From NCBI GenBank assembly GCA_049724395.1, contig JAUGWO010000012.1:124001-188000 (forward strand): a stretch of 64,000 nucleotides of DNA. Reading direction: 5' to 3'. Source of the DNA: Spongospora subterranea f. sp. subterranea. Lineage: Eukaryota; Endomyxa: Phytomyxea; Phytomyxea; Plasmodiophorida. Below the pieces are notes generated by a model. It did no database searches. It was not told the origin of the DNA and was given only the letters and a program-made list of their open reading frames with translations. Made by a program: the position numbers and the translations under genes. Shown here in pieces: positions 22,075-33,860 of this stretch (the first letter of the stretch is position 1; every line of letters starts with the position of its first letter).

Positions 22075-22147
22075 GCCCCGCTAGCTCAGTTGGTAGAGCA
22101 TTGGTCTAATAAGCCAAAGGTCATCGGTTCAAGCCCGATGTGGGGCA
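22075..22147 (+). tRNA. tRNA-Ile(AAT)
   Basis: 73-base cloverleaf: acceptor GCCCCGC / GTGGGGC with discriminator A, D arm GCTCAGTTGGTAGAGC, anticodon loop CTAATAA (AAT) on stem TTGGT/GCCAA, T arm ATCGG-TTCAAGC-CCGAT. No intron. A TTTTTCTTG tract follows by 5 bases and can end Pol III transcription. Confidence 0.96.
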
Positions 22148-22858
22148 AATGTTTTTCTTGTTTTGTCTTCGAGATGTCTGATAAACAGAGACTTGACCCA
22201 ATGAATGAGCGGGGGGGATCATCATTTTGTCGTTGACTTTAGGGACAGATAAATGCTCAAATTGGTTCTCTAATATACCATTATGATCGTTTGATTCATT
22301 GGTAGACGTCCTAGATGTTCAATTTGCCGTTATTGATGAAAATCCTTTTATATTTGAATTATAGCTATCAAATATCGGTCTTTGCTAGTTCGCTGATACA
22401 AATATTACAAATTTTGCTGAATGAAAAAACTTTTCGTCGCAAAAGTTGATTCATACACATTGCTGGATTATGCCGACATGTTGTCGTCGAACCTCGAAAC
22501 ATCGTCCTAATAATTACACGATGACGGACATTGTTTGATCACAAATGTTTACCTGGCCATAAAGGTTGTTGAACCAAATGTTCGGAAATCAGTTGCGATA
22601 TAAGTAATTGGATAAGCTGCGGTTTCGACGTCAAATTGGAAATCTTCAGTGGACCGACGCCGACAAAAGCGAACTTTCCTCCAACGTGGTTTCCGTTCTC
22701 GACATTTCCCAGTTGGATTTAACATCATTAATTTTAATTATCTCTTTCTGAACACTTATATAGTGCCACTTCTCTGATGATTGGGGCGTCAGTTCTACCA
22801 GCTCAGGGCATACACAATCCCAATATTTCTAGGCCAGATAATCGCAAACGGCGGGTTG
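22148..22858. other. Intergenic
   Basis: 711 AT-rich bases. Only short open frames on either strand, with no recognisable domain, RNA or repeat. Confidence 0.4.
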
Positions 22859-24330
22859 TCACCCCCTCTTGTAGATGCCGATGGTTTTGTGGTTGGCGAC
22901 GACATACTGGAAGACGGACACGACGATCACGAACAGGAAGAACAGGCCGGACGCGGCGCCATACACGATCGATATATATCGATTCGGGGCCCCCATCCAC
23001 GATTGCGCCGACAACACCATCCACTTCTCCCCGCTCGATATCGGGTGTCGGAACTGATTATCGACCAGGATCTGCAGCTCGTCGCCCGGCTCCACCGATA
23101 GGTCCAATATCTGAGAAATCAGGGGTCGCTGAGGAACGGTGTTCGATGGCGAACGGAGCAAAGCGGGTTGGTTTCCCCATACCCGATACAGTTTCCTGAA
23201 TCTGCCATGGGCGGCCGGTTTCATCCAGTTCTGGAACGTCTGATCGGATAGCAGCGGCAGATTGATCGTGTGATTATCCCGCCTGATCTTCCTGGTTTCC
23301 TTCATCGATATGGCGCGATCAGTGTACTGAAAGCGTTCGTGAAAAACAAAACTTTCAGCTGGAGAGTCGACGTAACAACGACGATGTTTCGCTCCCCGAC
23401 CTTATCCTTTTCGCGCTTCCATGTCACTGGGAACATGCTGTAGGTGCTGCCCAACGCGATCGAGACCGACGAACCCGCTCGAATCAAGGACATGTTGAAC
23501 TGATCGTTGAAGAACGAATAGGGCAGCAACCCGCACGGATACGGAATCAGATTGTCGACCGGCGACGTGTCGAACTTCCCACCGCACGTCGATTTGTCGT
23601 AATCAGTCTGTTCCAATGAAAATGAATTAATTCGGACCCACACTGACCCTCACGAGAGTGACGGAACATGGAAAATTGAAAAAGTGAACCAGGTGCGCCC
23701 ATGGCGCAATTCCAATAACGGCACGATTACTTCTTGAAAAAGGCCAAACAAAGAACTTTGTTTCGACGTCAATTACTGAAATGGGTTTCGCTGAAAGAGG
23801 AAGATCGCCGACCTTTTCGTCAGATTGGACCTGATATGAGCTGAAAGCGGATGAATAGGTGCGGGTGTTCTGGTAGAAGTTGACGAGGCGGTAATAGAAC
23901 CGGATCGGGCCGGGCATCGCTTTGTCGAACGTGATCGAGACCAGGCATGGGCTGACCTCGCTCGGGCATTTGTCGTCATAACGAACCATAACCTGAATCG
24001 ATCCCCCAACCCGATCCCGGCAGAAATCAGCAACGGAAATCGCACCGACAACAAAACGGACGCAAGAAAAATCACGCCAAACGCACCTGCTGGGAGTTGT
24101 CGGAACCGACCGCCGTGATCGCCGACAAGCCAGCGCATCCAAAACTGGCACAGATCAGCACCACGATCAGCAGACCGAAACTGAGCCGCGGCTGCCAATC
24201 GCTCAGCAACCAGATCACGAACGCCGCCTTGCGATTCGGGGCGTGCGGTTCCTTGCCGGACGGCGGCAGGGTGGGAATTACGGCGGACGACGCCAGAATT
24301 TTGTTTTGGCGCCGGCGCCCAGCCTCAAAC
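22859..24330 (-). CDS. CDC50/TMEM30 subunit of P4-ATPase lipid flippase
   Basis: Beta subunit that carries P4-ATPases out of the ER and is needed for phospholipid flipping. Exons (complement): about 24087-24330, 23813-23992, 23401-23607, 22859-23326; the last three are whole-codon and in phase. The first membrane segment (LSFGLLIVVLICASFG) follows SDWQPR, the counterpart of the family's LPAWQP. The ectodomain has CPSEVSPC, FYYRLVNFYQNTRTY (family signature YYxLxNFYQNxRRY), YPCGLLPYSFFNDQ and FQNWMKPAAHGRFRKLYRV. SAQSWMGAPNRYI leads to the second membrane segment and a NHKTIGIYKRG tail. The start codon is not found in the first exon, so an upstream exon is likely. Confidence 0.93.
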
Positions 24331-24574
24331 TCAACTCGACGTTTTAGGTGGATTACAATCCAAAATTGGGCCCCTCAACTACTTCACTCTGCACACCAAC
24401 AAAACCTCAAACCGTCACAGCCGATCTATTTTTTTAAAACGATTTCTAAACACGATTGGCAGCGCCGCGCCGAAAAACAACGAGGCGAATGTGTTTCTCA
24501 AAGAAAGAGACGAGAGATTGAATCTGGCAATTGGTATATTGAAAACGGGTTGTTGGACGAATAACTAGGGATTA

Positions 24575-25478
24575 TCATCGTTTGGGCTGTTGTTGTTGCT
24601 GTTGGTGGTGGTGGTGCAGATTTACATAATGCTGATCTCTGAAGCTCTGGAAATCCACCTATGTTGGATTGATCATATTATTAGGGCGATTGTGTCTGGG
24701 CCATCCTCAAAAAATTTCAAAAACATACCCTGAGTTTGCTGTTGGCAATATCTAACACATTGATGGCGTTGTCGATGTCAACTTGTAAGTAGCAGGAATC
24801 GTTCCTTGAACCGCTATAGATGTCATCGGCCTGAGAAAACGCACCGAGTCCGGATTCAGAAAAATGGTAAAATCCGATGGAAGGTTGTGAACCAACGTGA
24901 GAGAAGAGATGGATATGTGATCGGAAGAGCGAGACCGCTGGAAACAAAGCGGCACATAATAATATAATTAATAATGAGTTGGATATCATCAAATAAAGAG
25001 GGTTTGAGGTCATCCGGCTTGACCCGCTGAGGATCATCAGACGCCACGACCTAATCAACTGGATTAATACGGCCATAGGTAATCCGGCTGATAGACTTGG
25101 GACGGCGCGCAGACCAGAGGCGACGAATTGTCGCCCAATCTTAACCAGATTGGCTGTATTTGCCGAGCGATTCGGCTGATATTTCCGTGGGGCAATTGCC
25201 AACGGCGGAATTGGGAACATGTAATGGATACAATATCGATATGGAGAGACAGACTGGGACTGCCAACACTCTGCCAACACAAGGAATCGGTCAATAACAT
25301 GTGGATCATGAACCTGAAACAATCTCTGCGCTGGGGGCACTTTCACCACGAAATTGCGAGGCCTTTCTTGCCGGGTAACCCAGTTGTAGGGTTCGCCATG
25401 TGCGCTTGGGCGCGTTTTCTCGATGAAGAAATGTGTATGTGTTTGGAGATGACGAATACAAGCGTCATTGGTATACAT
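24575..25478 (-). CDS. Unrecognised gene with histidine/glutamine tail
   Basis: A 253-codon frame runs from ATG 25478 to 24717. A phase-0 donor at 24728 (AGG|GTATGT) can join it to an exon at 24575-24646 ending in HYVNLHHHHQQQQQQPKR and TGA. A hydrophobic segment SNSLLIILLCAALFPAVSLF is followed by a polar region (SQADDIYSGSRNDSCYLQV). A later ATG at 25076 is equally possible as the start. The long upstream part could be chance, since the opposite strand is also open for 138 codons (25128-25544). No known family was recognised. Confidence 0.45.
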
Positions 25479-25544
25479 ATATTCAAGATATGGGCATTAC
25501 CCAATCCAGCACTAATCGGACTTGAACGGAATACTCGTTTGTGA

Positions 25545-26030
25545 ATTCACAATCACCAAAAAGTCAACGCCTTTCCCAGAGAAGCGGGTTTCGAGGTTTT
25601 TTAGATTTGTAGCGACGAACTCTCACGCTAGGTCTGTAATTATGAATAAAAGCAGATCTCTTTAACCTCTATTGAACGTTGCAGCAGATACAGTAGTATT
25701 TTTGCTTGATGCCCGTCCACATGAAAATGAACAGACCCATGGTGGATTCGCTACGTAGACAAAGTTCGGAACACGAGATCCCATCATGAGCGAAGCGACA
25801 TGCGATATACGGTGCGATTGTGCTGTCGGTCGTCGTCCTTCACCCTCTTTGAAAATATCCAGTTCCCAGTTCCGGTTCCAACGCCCAACGGTGTTCGGGT
25901 CCTAAGATACACTCTGGGCAGTGGGAGTTGCCGGAGGCTCCGTCCAACGTTGGGGAACACCATCTCTCTACCACACGATACACATGTCCAATAATTAGGT
26001 TATCGTGTCGCGTTGGAATCCCCCCCCCAG
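25545..26030. other. Intergenic, F-box gene upstream region
   Basis: Holds no supported gene. A run of nine C followed by AG lies directly before the proposed F-box start ATG and could also be a splice acceptor, so a leader exon may be hidden here. Confidence 0.35.
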
Positions 26031-27955
26031 ATGGAGATGAGGTGGAGGGGATTCAGTCTGAGGAGGCTCCTGTCGGTCGGGAATCAGTCGGACGGGAACG
26101 TGGCAGTGGAAACTGGAGGAGCGTCGCTGGTGAGATTACTGTCCCAATCGAACGCGACATCATCTGAGAACGAGCTGTTGCTCGACATGGACTACCATCT
26201 GGCCACCAATCTCCATACCGTCGCCGTACCCATCTCCGATACCGAAAATCAAGTCGTCAGATTCGGATATGAATGTGCGTTTCCTGAGGATGTCTTCTGG
26301 CACGTACGTATATTTCAGCTTTTTTTTCCTGGTTTCGTCATCATTTCGGTTTGTTTTTGTTTTTGCCGCAGGTTTTTATATTTCCGTTGATTCCTGACTT
26401 TTTCTGCCAGATTTTCTCATTTTTAAGCATTGCCGAATTGGTCAATGTTGCTCTAGTAAGATCGAACTGGCGCGATGCAGTTTATTCCCCTTACATGTGG
26501 AATCATCTAGATCTGTACAATTTTCGATTCAAAGGTGTGCCCAAAATTTTGCACCAGGGCCAAACGGTATCCTGACTCCTGAATAGTCTCAGGCTCATTG
26601 CTCAATGACATGATTTCGAGCAGCAGGTTCAGAAACATTACAGTACTGCGGTTAGATGAGTGCCTAGCGTTGGATATTTCTTGCCTTCGTCTCATATCAA
26701 TCGCGTGTTTTTCATTGAGAGAGTTAAGCACGTTTCGATGCCGTCAATTCCGGTTGGAAAGACCGCCAAATTTCAAACTTGTAAAAAACTTTGTCTTCGA
26801 CATGACGAGACTGAGGAAACTTGAGTTGTATGGTTGTTGTTCCTCAAATGCTGTGGATATGATCGTTAAAACTTTATTGCAAATCAACCCAACTATCAAT
26901 CTGGTAGGGAACGGTCTTGTTGACATAGTTGGTGGCTGATGTGGTATTTTTAGGGATTGTTGCAGCTACAGTGGTCAACAGTGACAGGGCTTGATACCAA
27001 TGGAACACCTTTTCCCTGCAGACTTGCTGCTGGATCCAATTTTCATGCGAGAGCATGCTGGGGACCAATATCTGGACACATCGTTTTCAGGTCATCTAGA
27101 AGCGTTGAAAATGTGTTGATTACCAATTGTAGTTGTTTAGCGCTTTACAACGAAATATACATGGAAATATACCGTCCATTGTATTATATTCGTGTGTTGC
27201 CCATTCAGATATCAATGACGACATCAATGCCGGTATGTTTGCAACGATAGGAAGTGCCTTCACCCAAAATGACCCCCTACAGGTACGTTGGGCCAGTGCA
27301 ACATTTGCGCCCGCATGTTTCTTCCAGATTCGATGACGGATGGTTTTTTGTGCCGAAATTGTCATGATAGAAAAGTGTTGCGAGACGCACGTAATTGGAC
27401 CAAACTTGACGCGGATGCTATCGGGACGTTCATCGCTGACACTGACAGAGAGACTGCAAAGGTATTTTTTTACCATGTTTTATTTTTCGTTCTGAATATC
27501 AGCAGTTCTATGACGTAAGGAGTCTGCCTAGAACTTTAGTACCCATTAGAGCGACCGGGCTACTTGAGTCGTTTTCTCTTGCCAAATCCCGTAAATTTCG
27601 CAGGTATTTTTCATAATTTTGTTTTTTTGTTTTTTTTTCTGTAAAACAATGGTTAATAGGGCATTAGTTGTGAGCGTTAATAACGAGGTGATGGTTTACG
27701 CAGACGATGATTTTATCATCAAGGGAGTAAATGGTCAGGTAGAGCTTTACAGTATTATGGATCAATTCGATCACATTCAAGTTGAATTATATACGTATTT
27801 CTGTTTAGGTCTGTCGTGATACTTGCCTCGTGATTTGGAGACATGCCTTCAGCATCGTGTACCCGATTTTTTTATGCACTATCATTATTGCTTTTTTTTT
27901 CTCGAACACTCAACAGTATGCCCGATATTTGATGCTCTTAATATCACGATATTGA
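26031..27955 (+). CDS. F-box protein with CxxC finger and C-terminal membrane segment
   Basis: F-box proteins recruit substrates to SCF ubiquitin ligases. Exons 26031-26303, 26411-26534, 26593-26903, 26954-27173, 27209-27232, 27283-27461, 27506-27603, 27660-27780, 27809-27955; every phase agrees, 498 residues. Order: polar N-terminus; F-box split by intron 1 (FPEDVFWH|IFSFLSIAELVNVALV, then RDAVYSPYMWNHLDL); leucine-rich-repeat-like region (NITVLRLDECLAL, MTRLRKLELYGCC); a zinc-finger-like pair CNICARMF...CRNCHDRK (CxxC-x17-CxxC); a beta-rich domain; and finally YPIFLCTIIIAFFFS, a likely membrane anchor. The last exon is the least certain, since the next gene begins without a visible ATG and might be its continuation. 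Confidence 0.75.
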
Positions 27956-27978
27956 TTATTGTTTTCAAGGAATTGTAG

Positions 27979-29003
27979 CCTCAGTGCCACCAACTTCTGC
28001 TGCCGTGGCGATATCAAAATCTCGCGATGAATCTCTTCAAACTCAAGAGCTTTTAATTTTCGCGATATTCATTTGTGCACTATTTTGCATCGTCAATGTA
28101 TGCCTTAGGAGGTTCAGGTACACAAATCAGTTAAAATCGTTTTTCATGGGCTTTACGACATTCATGATTAGGGAACAGTGCTTAAACATATTTCGTCGCA
28201 TTCTTGTGATAGATTTCTTCATGGTTTCTCTCTTTGGTGGTTTGATATCATGCGGTTTGATATTTGAAAGTCTCGGTATCGTCAATGATGTTGCATCTTC
28301 GTGGATCCTTGTCGTCAATTTTTCGGTTATCGTCATAATTGGCTTGTATTTCAGAGGAATTCCTCCGCGGCTTCGCCGTTTCAGCATGGTTAGCCAAAGG
28401 ATTTTGTAAAGAACCATATATTGATGAGTGCTAAACAGTTTATGTTGAACATCATGATGGCGATTGTAATGCTTCTAACTCTCCATCCAAGTATAATCGT
28501 GATTCTACTTGCGATTCCCATATTCTTTGATTTATATGCACAATTTTCTCGTCAAGGCAACATTATTATTCCACTTTTTCTCTACCGGCGGTCAGAGGAC
28601 CATCCTGAAGGTCCCGATCTTGAATTACATAATCCATTGATGCATCTGGACCCAGGTTAAACTTGTGTTGCTAGCTTCTAACTGATATCATCATGCTGAT
28701 ATCATGTTGTTTCAGCTGACGACAATCGACATATCGATCCACTTCATGATAGACCTGTTCTTTCGCGCCCTCATCAGTGGACTCCATCTCTCTCTTATCA
28801 AGTACGCTCATTGTTATATTATTCAATTGTTGTTAACGAATTTTAGGTAGAGGATCTCGAAATGCGATTATTCGACTTCTTATGGTATGGTGCTTTGCTT
28901 TCCTTCCCCGAACCAACTATCAGTGGCCTTTCAATCGCGATCATTAGCGTGCTTTTTGTTTTCGTTAGCACGGTTATGATCTGTCCGTTTTTTCCAACTT
29001 GAT
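27979..29003 (+). CDS. Polytopic membrane protein (5' end unresolved)
   Basis: Exons: 27979-28389, about 28438-28659, about 28717-28800 and about 28847-29003, with consistent phase from the second exon on. Five or six hydrophobic segments: LLIFAIFICALFCIVNV, FFMVSLFGGLISCGLIF, WILVVNFSVIVIIGLYF, MMAIVMLLTLHPSIIVILLAI, LSIAIISVLFVFVSTVMI. A polar loop (RSEDHPEGPDLELHNP) lies before the last. The first exon opens without ATG and needs an upstream exon ending in phase 1; none of the donors in the F-box gene's last exon fits. The family is not recognised. Confidence 0.55.
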
Positions 29004-29980
29004 ATCAAGCCTTTGCCCCTCGCATTTCTTCTAATTATTTCTATGGAGGCACTGAGGGTTGTTCTCATTGATGTTTCTCTTGAACGTATAATTGTATCCA
29101 CCCTTAATCTATAGCATACATTCAAACTTTTATTCATGACAATGGTCGATCGATATACTAATAACTGGAGCCCTCGTGAAAAGAGAGTACACTTAACGTG
29201 CCCCTGCCTTGCCAGTTTCACTTGCTCAGTTTTTGAACCTTTTTATATACGTGCACTGGCGATGCCGTCCTTGTGATCTGATATAGTATTGTAAAAGGGT
29301 TGGTCGATACTTCAGACCAATATACCTGTGAAATATCCATGATTGGTCCACCGAGATATGGAATCGATGGGTTTGTGCCTAGCCCTTTTAGGATCCGTTC
29401 TCTCCCTGCGAGACCAAGGCCATGCCTGTGACACCATTTCTATGTTAGATTATGCACGTAATAAATGCCAAGGACTTGCCCTTTCTTATCGAACCGATGA
29501 CGATGTATTCCGGTATAAAATTTCGGATCTGTCATCTTTTCAAAGGCTGGTGTTGACCGAGCATTACCCGTTCTCGACATCCCTTTTTTCTCATCATTTT
29601 CCTCATCAGCTGTTAAGAACATGGACGGCACGAAATCCCTTTCTAGTCTATTCTGTTTTCCTAGACCATGACTAAAAACCACTGTTGATATCATATTTCT
29701 GGCAGTGCCTTCCCGAGAAGCCATTACCCGCTGCTGTCGAACCGATGTTTATGGAAACCGGTATAAAGATTAGGGTCTGTCATCCTGGCCAGAACTTCGT
29801 CCTTGTCCGGAACTACCTTCTTTTTTCTCTCATTGCCCATAGAATTTCGTAGAACCGACATGAAACATGATCCTCTTGGTGTATTTGATTAAGGCACGCG
29901 CCAGGATTGCGAGAACTGCCAGAAGAAAGGCGGTTTGTACCTTGTTGCCCATGTATTTTTATGTACGATATGTTGTTTAT
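29004..29980. other. Gene-poor stretch with two related coding-like segments
   Basis: Plus-strand frames at 29467-29545 (DLPFLIEPMTMYSGIKFRIC) and 29705-29800 (PLPAAVEPMFMETGIKIRVC) resemble each other at the protein level and are preceded by acceptor-like sequence. They may be exons of one gene with a repeated domain or remnants of a duplication. I could not find a start or a consistent exon chain. The RFT1 3' end follows. Confidence 0.3.
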
Positions 29981-31875
29981 TTATGACTCTTTTTCATTAC
30001 TAGGTATATTAACCATTAACCGTCTGCCTATGGCTAAAAACCTTTTTTCTTTGATCGCAATGGCGAGGAAAATATTGGAGATGGAAACAAGCCCAACACA
30101 TATGTGTAATATAAACGAGTTGAACGAAGGTTTAGATATTACCTAGAAAGCAAATTGACCTATGGGAAACGCGATAAGATCATGAACTGTTATACCTGGA
30201 AAGTGCTGCGTGAAATATGTAATACCACTGACGAAATAATCATTGACAATATGACAACTGGGTGAGGCAGGGCCGATGACACCAGGGATTTGAAGGAGAC
30301 TCGAAGATAAGTATGAATAAAGTGTAAGCTGTATGCGATACGAGCAACCATTGATAGAGAGTTTGAGAGAATTAAACCAGCAGCACCAAAAGGAACAACT
30401 AGTACCGACAGCAATACATACAGCACTACAATCTCTCAGAGCAATCAAGCAACTTATCTTTGATTCTTACGCGAAAAAGGAATCAGTATGATACTGTACA
30501 CTCTCAAACCCTTTTCAGAAATGACGGAAAACATGAACGCCTCCGTCACGCCATTGATGGCCAAAAGAAAAATATAAACGCAATAGAGAGAGAGAATCTC
30601 AGGCGCCTGACTGTTCTGGCTCCATGTATGGCCGTATAACATGTGTAAGACCAGAAACGAATATGCGGGACCAAAGGCAAGCCCAAGCGCTCCAATCATC
30701 ATCATCAGCTTGAGTAAGAATTGTAAATCTTCCTGTAATGAAGACTTTGAGCTCGACATCTGAAACGGCATTCGGTCATCAAAAAATGTTAAGGAAAACA
30801 TGAAAAACTACGCAGAAAAAAATGTTCTCCCGACGTTTAATGAAGAATCACACGTTAAAGCATCCAAAACGAAAGCACCTTTGAAAAATGCAGAGATGCA
30901 ACTTCTTCGATTGGTTGAAACAAAAACCGTGCAACGAGAGATCCCAGATTCTGGACGACGCCATAAACTCCTATCATAACCAGGTGAGGAGAAAACCATA
31001 TAGTTTGTGATCGTTTACCTTGAGCATATGGATCTTGACGAACAGCGACCAGCGCTATCTTCTCACCCTCCGTCAGAAGATACTTTTCAATTGATTGGAA
31101 AGTAAACATCATTCCAAGACCTGACATGGTTTTGTCAATCCATGTCCCATCCGGGAATCTACCCGGAAGCGACATCGTAGAGCGTCGATAAAACGCGTCT
31201 GCTGCGTATATGAGCAGCTTCCCGGACGAAAATATAATTTGAGCATACGCATAAGCAATAAGACCCATTGAAAAAGGAGGAACAATCAAAATGCAAGTTA
31301 TCACAATGCGAACGACGGCGCAAAATGATTCGATTGCAACACGGGCGGCAATGCGAGATTCTATGGAAGCGGATATATAGAACGGCTCAGATATCATATC
31401 TACAACGAGCGCAACCGAATAAATTGATAGGCATGAGATTAATTGTGGAGATACGTCGGTCGATTTAGCATAGAGTAATGAGAAGGTGATCACAACAGAA
31501 ACGGGCATTGATATTAACCAGGACGCGTTAATGCAGGATTGGGTATGATGGGAGTCATTCCCACGAATGGCGATGCGACGCAACGGTTCCCGCGATATAA
31601 ACAGCACCTACAGAAAATTGGATGTTTCAATCTTTTCATTTGTTCAAGCGCACGAATGAAGAAGTTGTTAAATCACTCAAATGACCATAAATCGAATGTC
31701 ATCAGATACGTCGTCAATATTTTTATATTCGTACTGTTGAGTCCAGCAAAGCGAGCATCATCGTGGCGCCATACTGTTCCACAGACAGTGTCCGGGTGAT
31801 GACCACGTTGAGGATGAAGGTCAGCGACCGCGACAGGACCTGTTGTCCCAGTAATAAAGACAGCCATTTCAGCAT
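29981..31875 (-). CDS. RFT1: RFT1 (ER oligosaccharide-lipid transport protein)
   Basis: Multi-pass ER membrane protein of N-glycosylation, linked to Man5GlcNAc2-PP-dolichol reaching the lumen. Exons (complement) 31735-31875, 31019-31607, 30879-30970, 30471-30759, 30196-30425, 29981-30142; phases all agree; 500 residues. Family landmarks: N-terminal FILNVVITRTLSVEQYG, ISREPLRRIA, EKYLLTEGEKIAL, the hallmark VVQNLGSLVARFLFQPIEE, YCVYIFLLAINGVTEAF, GAAGLILSNSLSMVARI, and a final membrane segment (LHICVGLVSISNIFLAI) with a basic tail. The introns include several of 43-60 bases. The start ATG at 31875 gives a slightly short N-terminus. Confidence 0.96.
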
Positions 31876-31930
31876 GATGGCGGTGTCGTCACTTCCCAAC
31901 GTGTTCAATAGCGGTCTGATGGTAATATAG

Positions 31931-32018
31931 ATATCCCTTATGACCTTTACCATACGTGTACAATACCATACACAGACATATCCCTTATGACCTTTACCAT
32001 ACGTGTATAATACCAATA
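31931..32018. repeat. 47-base tandem duplication
   Basis: ATATCCCTTATGACCTTTAC occurs at 31931 and again at 31978 with ACCATACGTGTA following in both; the copies are about 95% alike. Confidence 0.85.
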
Positions 32019-32189
32019 CGCACTTTGTTTTTCTTTTCAAAAATATTCGTGGTGTAATTGTCATCGCATTTTTATGTAGACTTCAATAACAACAGAAGGT
32101 TTGGTGTCTGATTAACTTGATTGGTGTGTTGTTTATCATTGGGCTAATACAGATCAAAGGGGTTCTCATGGCTGGCTGGTCTCATAAAA

Positions 32190-33860
32190 TTAAAAAATAG
32201 TTTGAATTGCCAACAAGTTAATCGGATCATGGACCCTGTAGGCCACATGGTTTATTGTTTTGGGTTGTTGACACGCCATAAATGCTGTCAGGTTTCTGTG
32301 GATTGCGTCTGCCGTCGGTAGATAAGCTGCTCTGAACTTGTTGCTGAAAGACTCGTGGATGGTGCATATAGATTTGTTCAACGGCGTGTCCAGGCCTAGT
32401 TTCATGCCCTTCGATGTTATGTCGGGAACGATGACCACATTAAAAAAACCTCCTTTCCGAATGGTACTCGACCCACTGACACGTAGTTTGACATTCAATA
32501 GTGGATGAAGATTGATTCACAATACCCGCAAATACAGTTTCAAATATTGATTAATGGTGCGATAGTCTGGAATCAAAATAATTGAGTTGGTATTGGCTGG
32601 GGCGGAATGTTACTGAACACGACAAGTTGCTGCGTTGGTTTCGGCCAACACCATTGCGATTTTTCAAAACGACAAAGGGCTTTAAATTCCCAATCGCACT
32701 GACAATACCCGGAAGTGTATTTTGTCCACGCGTGGACAGTCCACCCAAAAATAAGTGCCCCAGTGGACGCACTAAGTTATATACACTCTTTATTAGTTAC
32801 ACGCGGCGCAGCACAGTACAGTGGACTCCGATGGAGTGACCTCCTTTAATTCATTATTTAGACGATTGATTTGATGTAAGCCTCCAACTGGCGTGATCAA
32901 CGCATCATCGATGATATGGTTGTGATCCATGCATCTGTGATTGATGACATAGTCCCCTGCCTTTCGATTGAATGTCAGATTGACATACCAACTGCAAGTG
33001 GACTTCAGTCGTTTCTCTTTCGGTGTTTCTTGATCCCTAAAGTTGCAGTAGATTTTGACAAAACGACTCCACATGTCAATCGAATCCGAAGTGTTGGCGG
33101 TGAACAGCCATTTCTTATCCCTTGATATATTTGTTCAACATGCACGCGAGTTCGCTCTTGCTAACGGGTTTGCGTTTGGGTGTAATTCGCACCCTGTTTC
33201 GCTGCTTAGCCTCCTTCGTTTCCAGATTCGTCGTCGCATGTAACTCGCATCCATTTTCGGTGCTTAATCCCCATCCAATACAAGGAGCTGGATCCAAACA
33301 TTGGTCGCCAAATCTACTGCAACTTCAGGGATTAAGAAATACCGAACGAGAAACGACTGAAGTCCACTTGCAGTTGGTATGTCAATCTGACATTCGATCG
33401 AAAGGCAGGGGACTATGTCGTCAATCACAGATTCATGGATCACAACCATATCATCGATGATGCGTTGATCACGCCAGTTGGAAGCTTATATCAAATTAAT
33501 CTTTTATCGAACTTGAAAACTGAAGAGCGTGAGATGATTCACCTGCTATCGCGATAAAATTTGCCACTAAGCAAGGTTTCAAATATTTTTCCTCGGCAAT
33601 GCCCTTGGCGTCGCTGAATGCGGTGTTTTTTAGATTGGAGATATGCTGGAGGGTTCGAACCCTGGCCGGACATATTCAACGTCACTTTTATCGCGACAAG
33701 TTCGTAGCCGGAAAGAAGGCAGGATACGCTGTCCGAGAAAATGGTGGTTTGTTTTGCTACTCTATGGACATGTCGCAAACGCGTGGACAAAAGACACTTC
33801 CGGACAATACCGGGTCTTGACTTGTTTCCATTGCCACTGCAACCAATGGGACCTTAGGTT
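32190..33860. mobile_element. Decayed FAR1/MULE-type DNA transposon pieces, head to head
   Basis: The minus strand at 32793-33074 encodes a FAR1-like zinc-binding block (KSTCSWYVNLTFNRKAGDY, then NHRCMDHNHIIDDALI), the N-terminal domain of many Mutator-like transposases. The plus strand at about 33310-33480 encodes a second, slightly different copy (NLTFDRKAGDYVVNHRFMDH). The DNA arms 32880-33075 and 33300-33485 are inverted copies at roughly 90% identity. Flanking words such as GTCCACGCGTGGACA (32718) and CGCGTGGACAAAAG (33780) also pair, so the inverted arrangement spans about 32690-33820. No DDE transposase core was found. A 102-codon minus-strand frame at 32190-32498 may be part of the same decay. 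Confidence 0.65.

Noticed and set aside
25128-25544. 138-codon plus-strand frame
   Set aside because: Antisense to the longer 24575-25478 frame and without recognisable features.
27809-29003. Treating the F-box gene and the polytopic membrane gene as one fusion
   Set aside because: The needed splice phase is not available from any donor in the last F-box exon; left open rather than claimed.
29907-30146. 79-codon plus-strand frame
   Set aside because: Overlaps the last RFT1 exon (29981-30142) on the other strand, which has clear family sequence.
33645-33680. tRNA-like T-arm (GAGGGTTCGAACCCTGG)
   Set aside because: No acceptor, D or anticodon arms around it; probably part of a repeat or a chance match.
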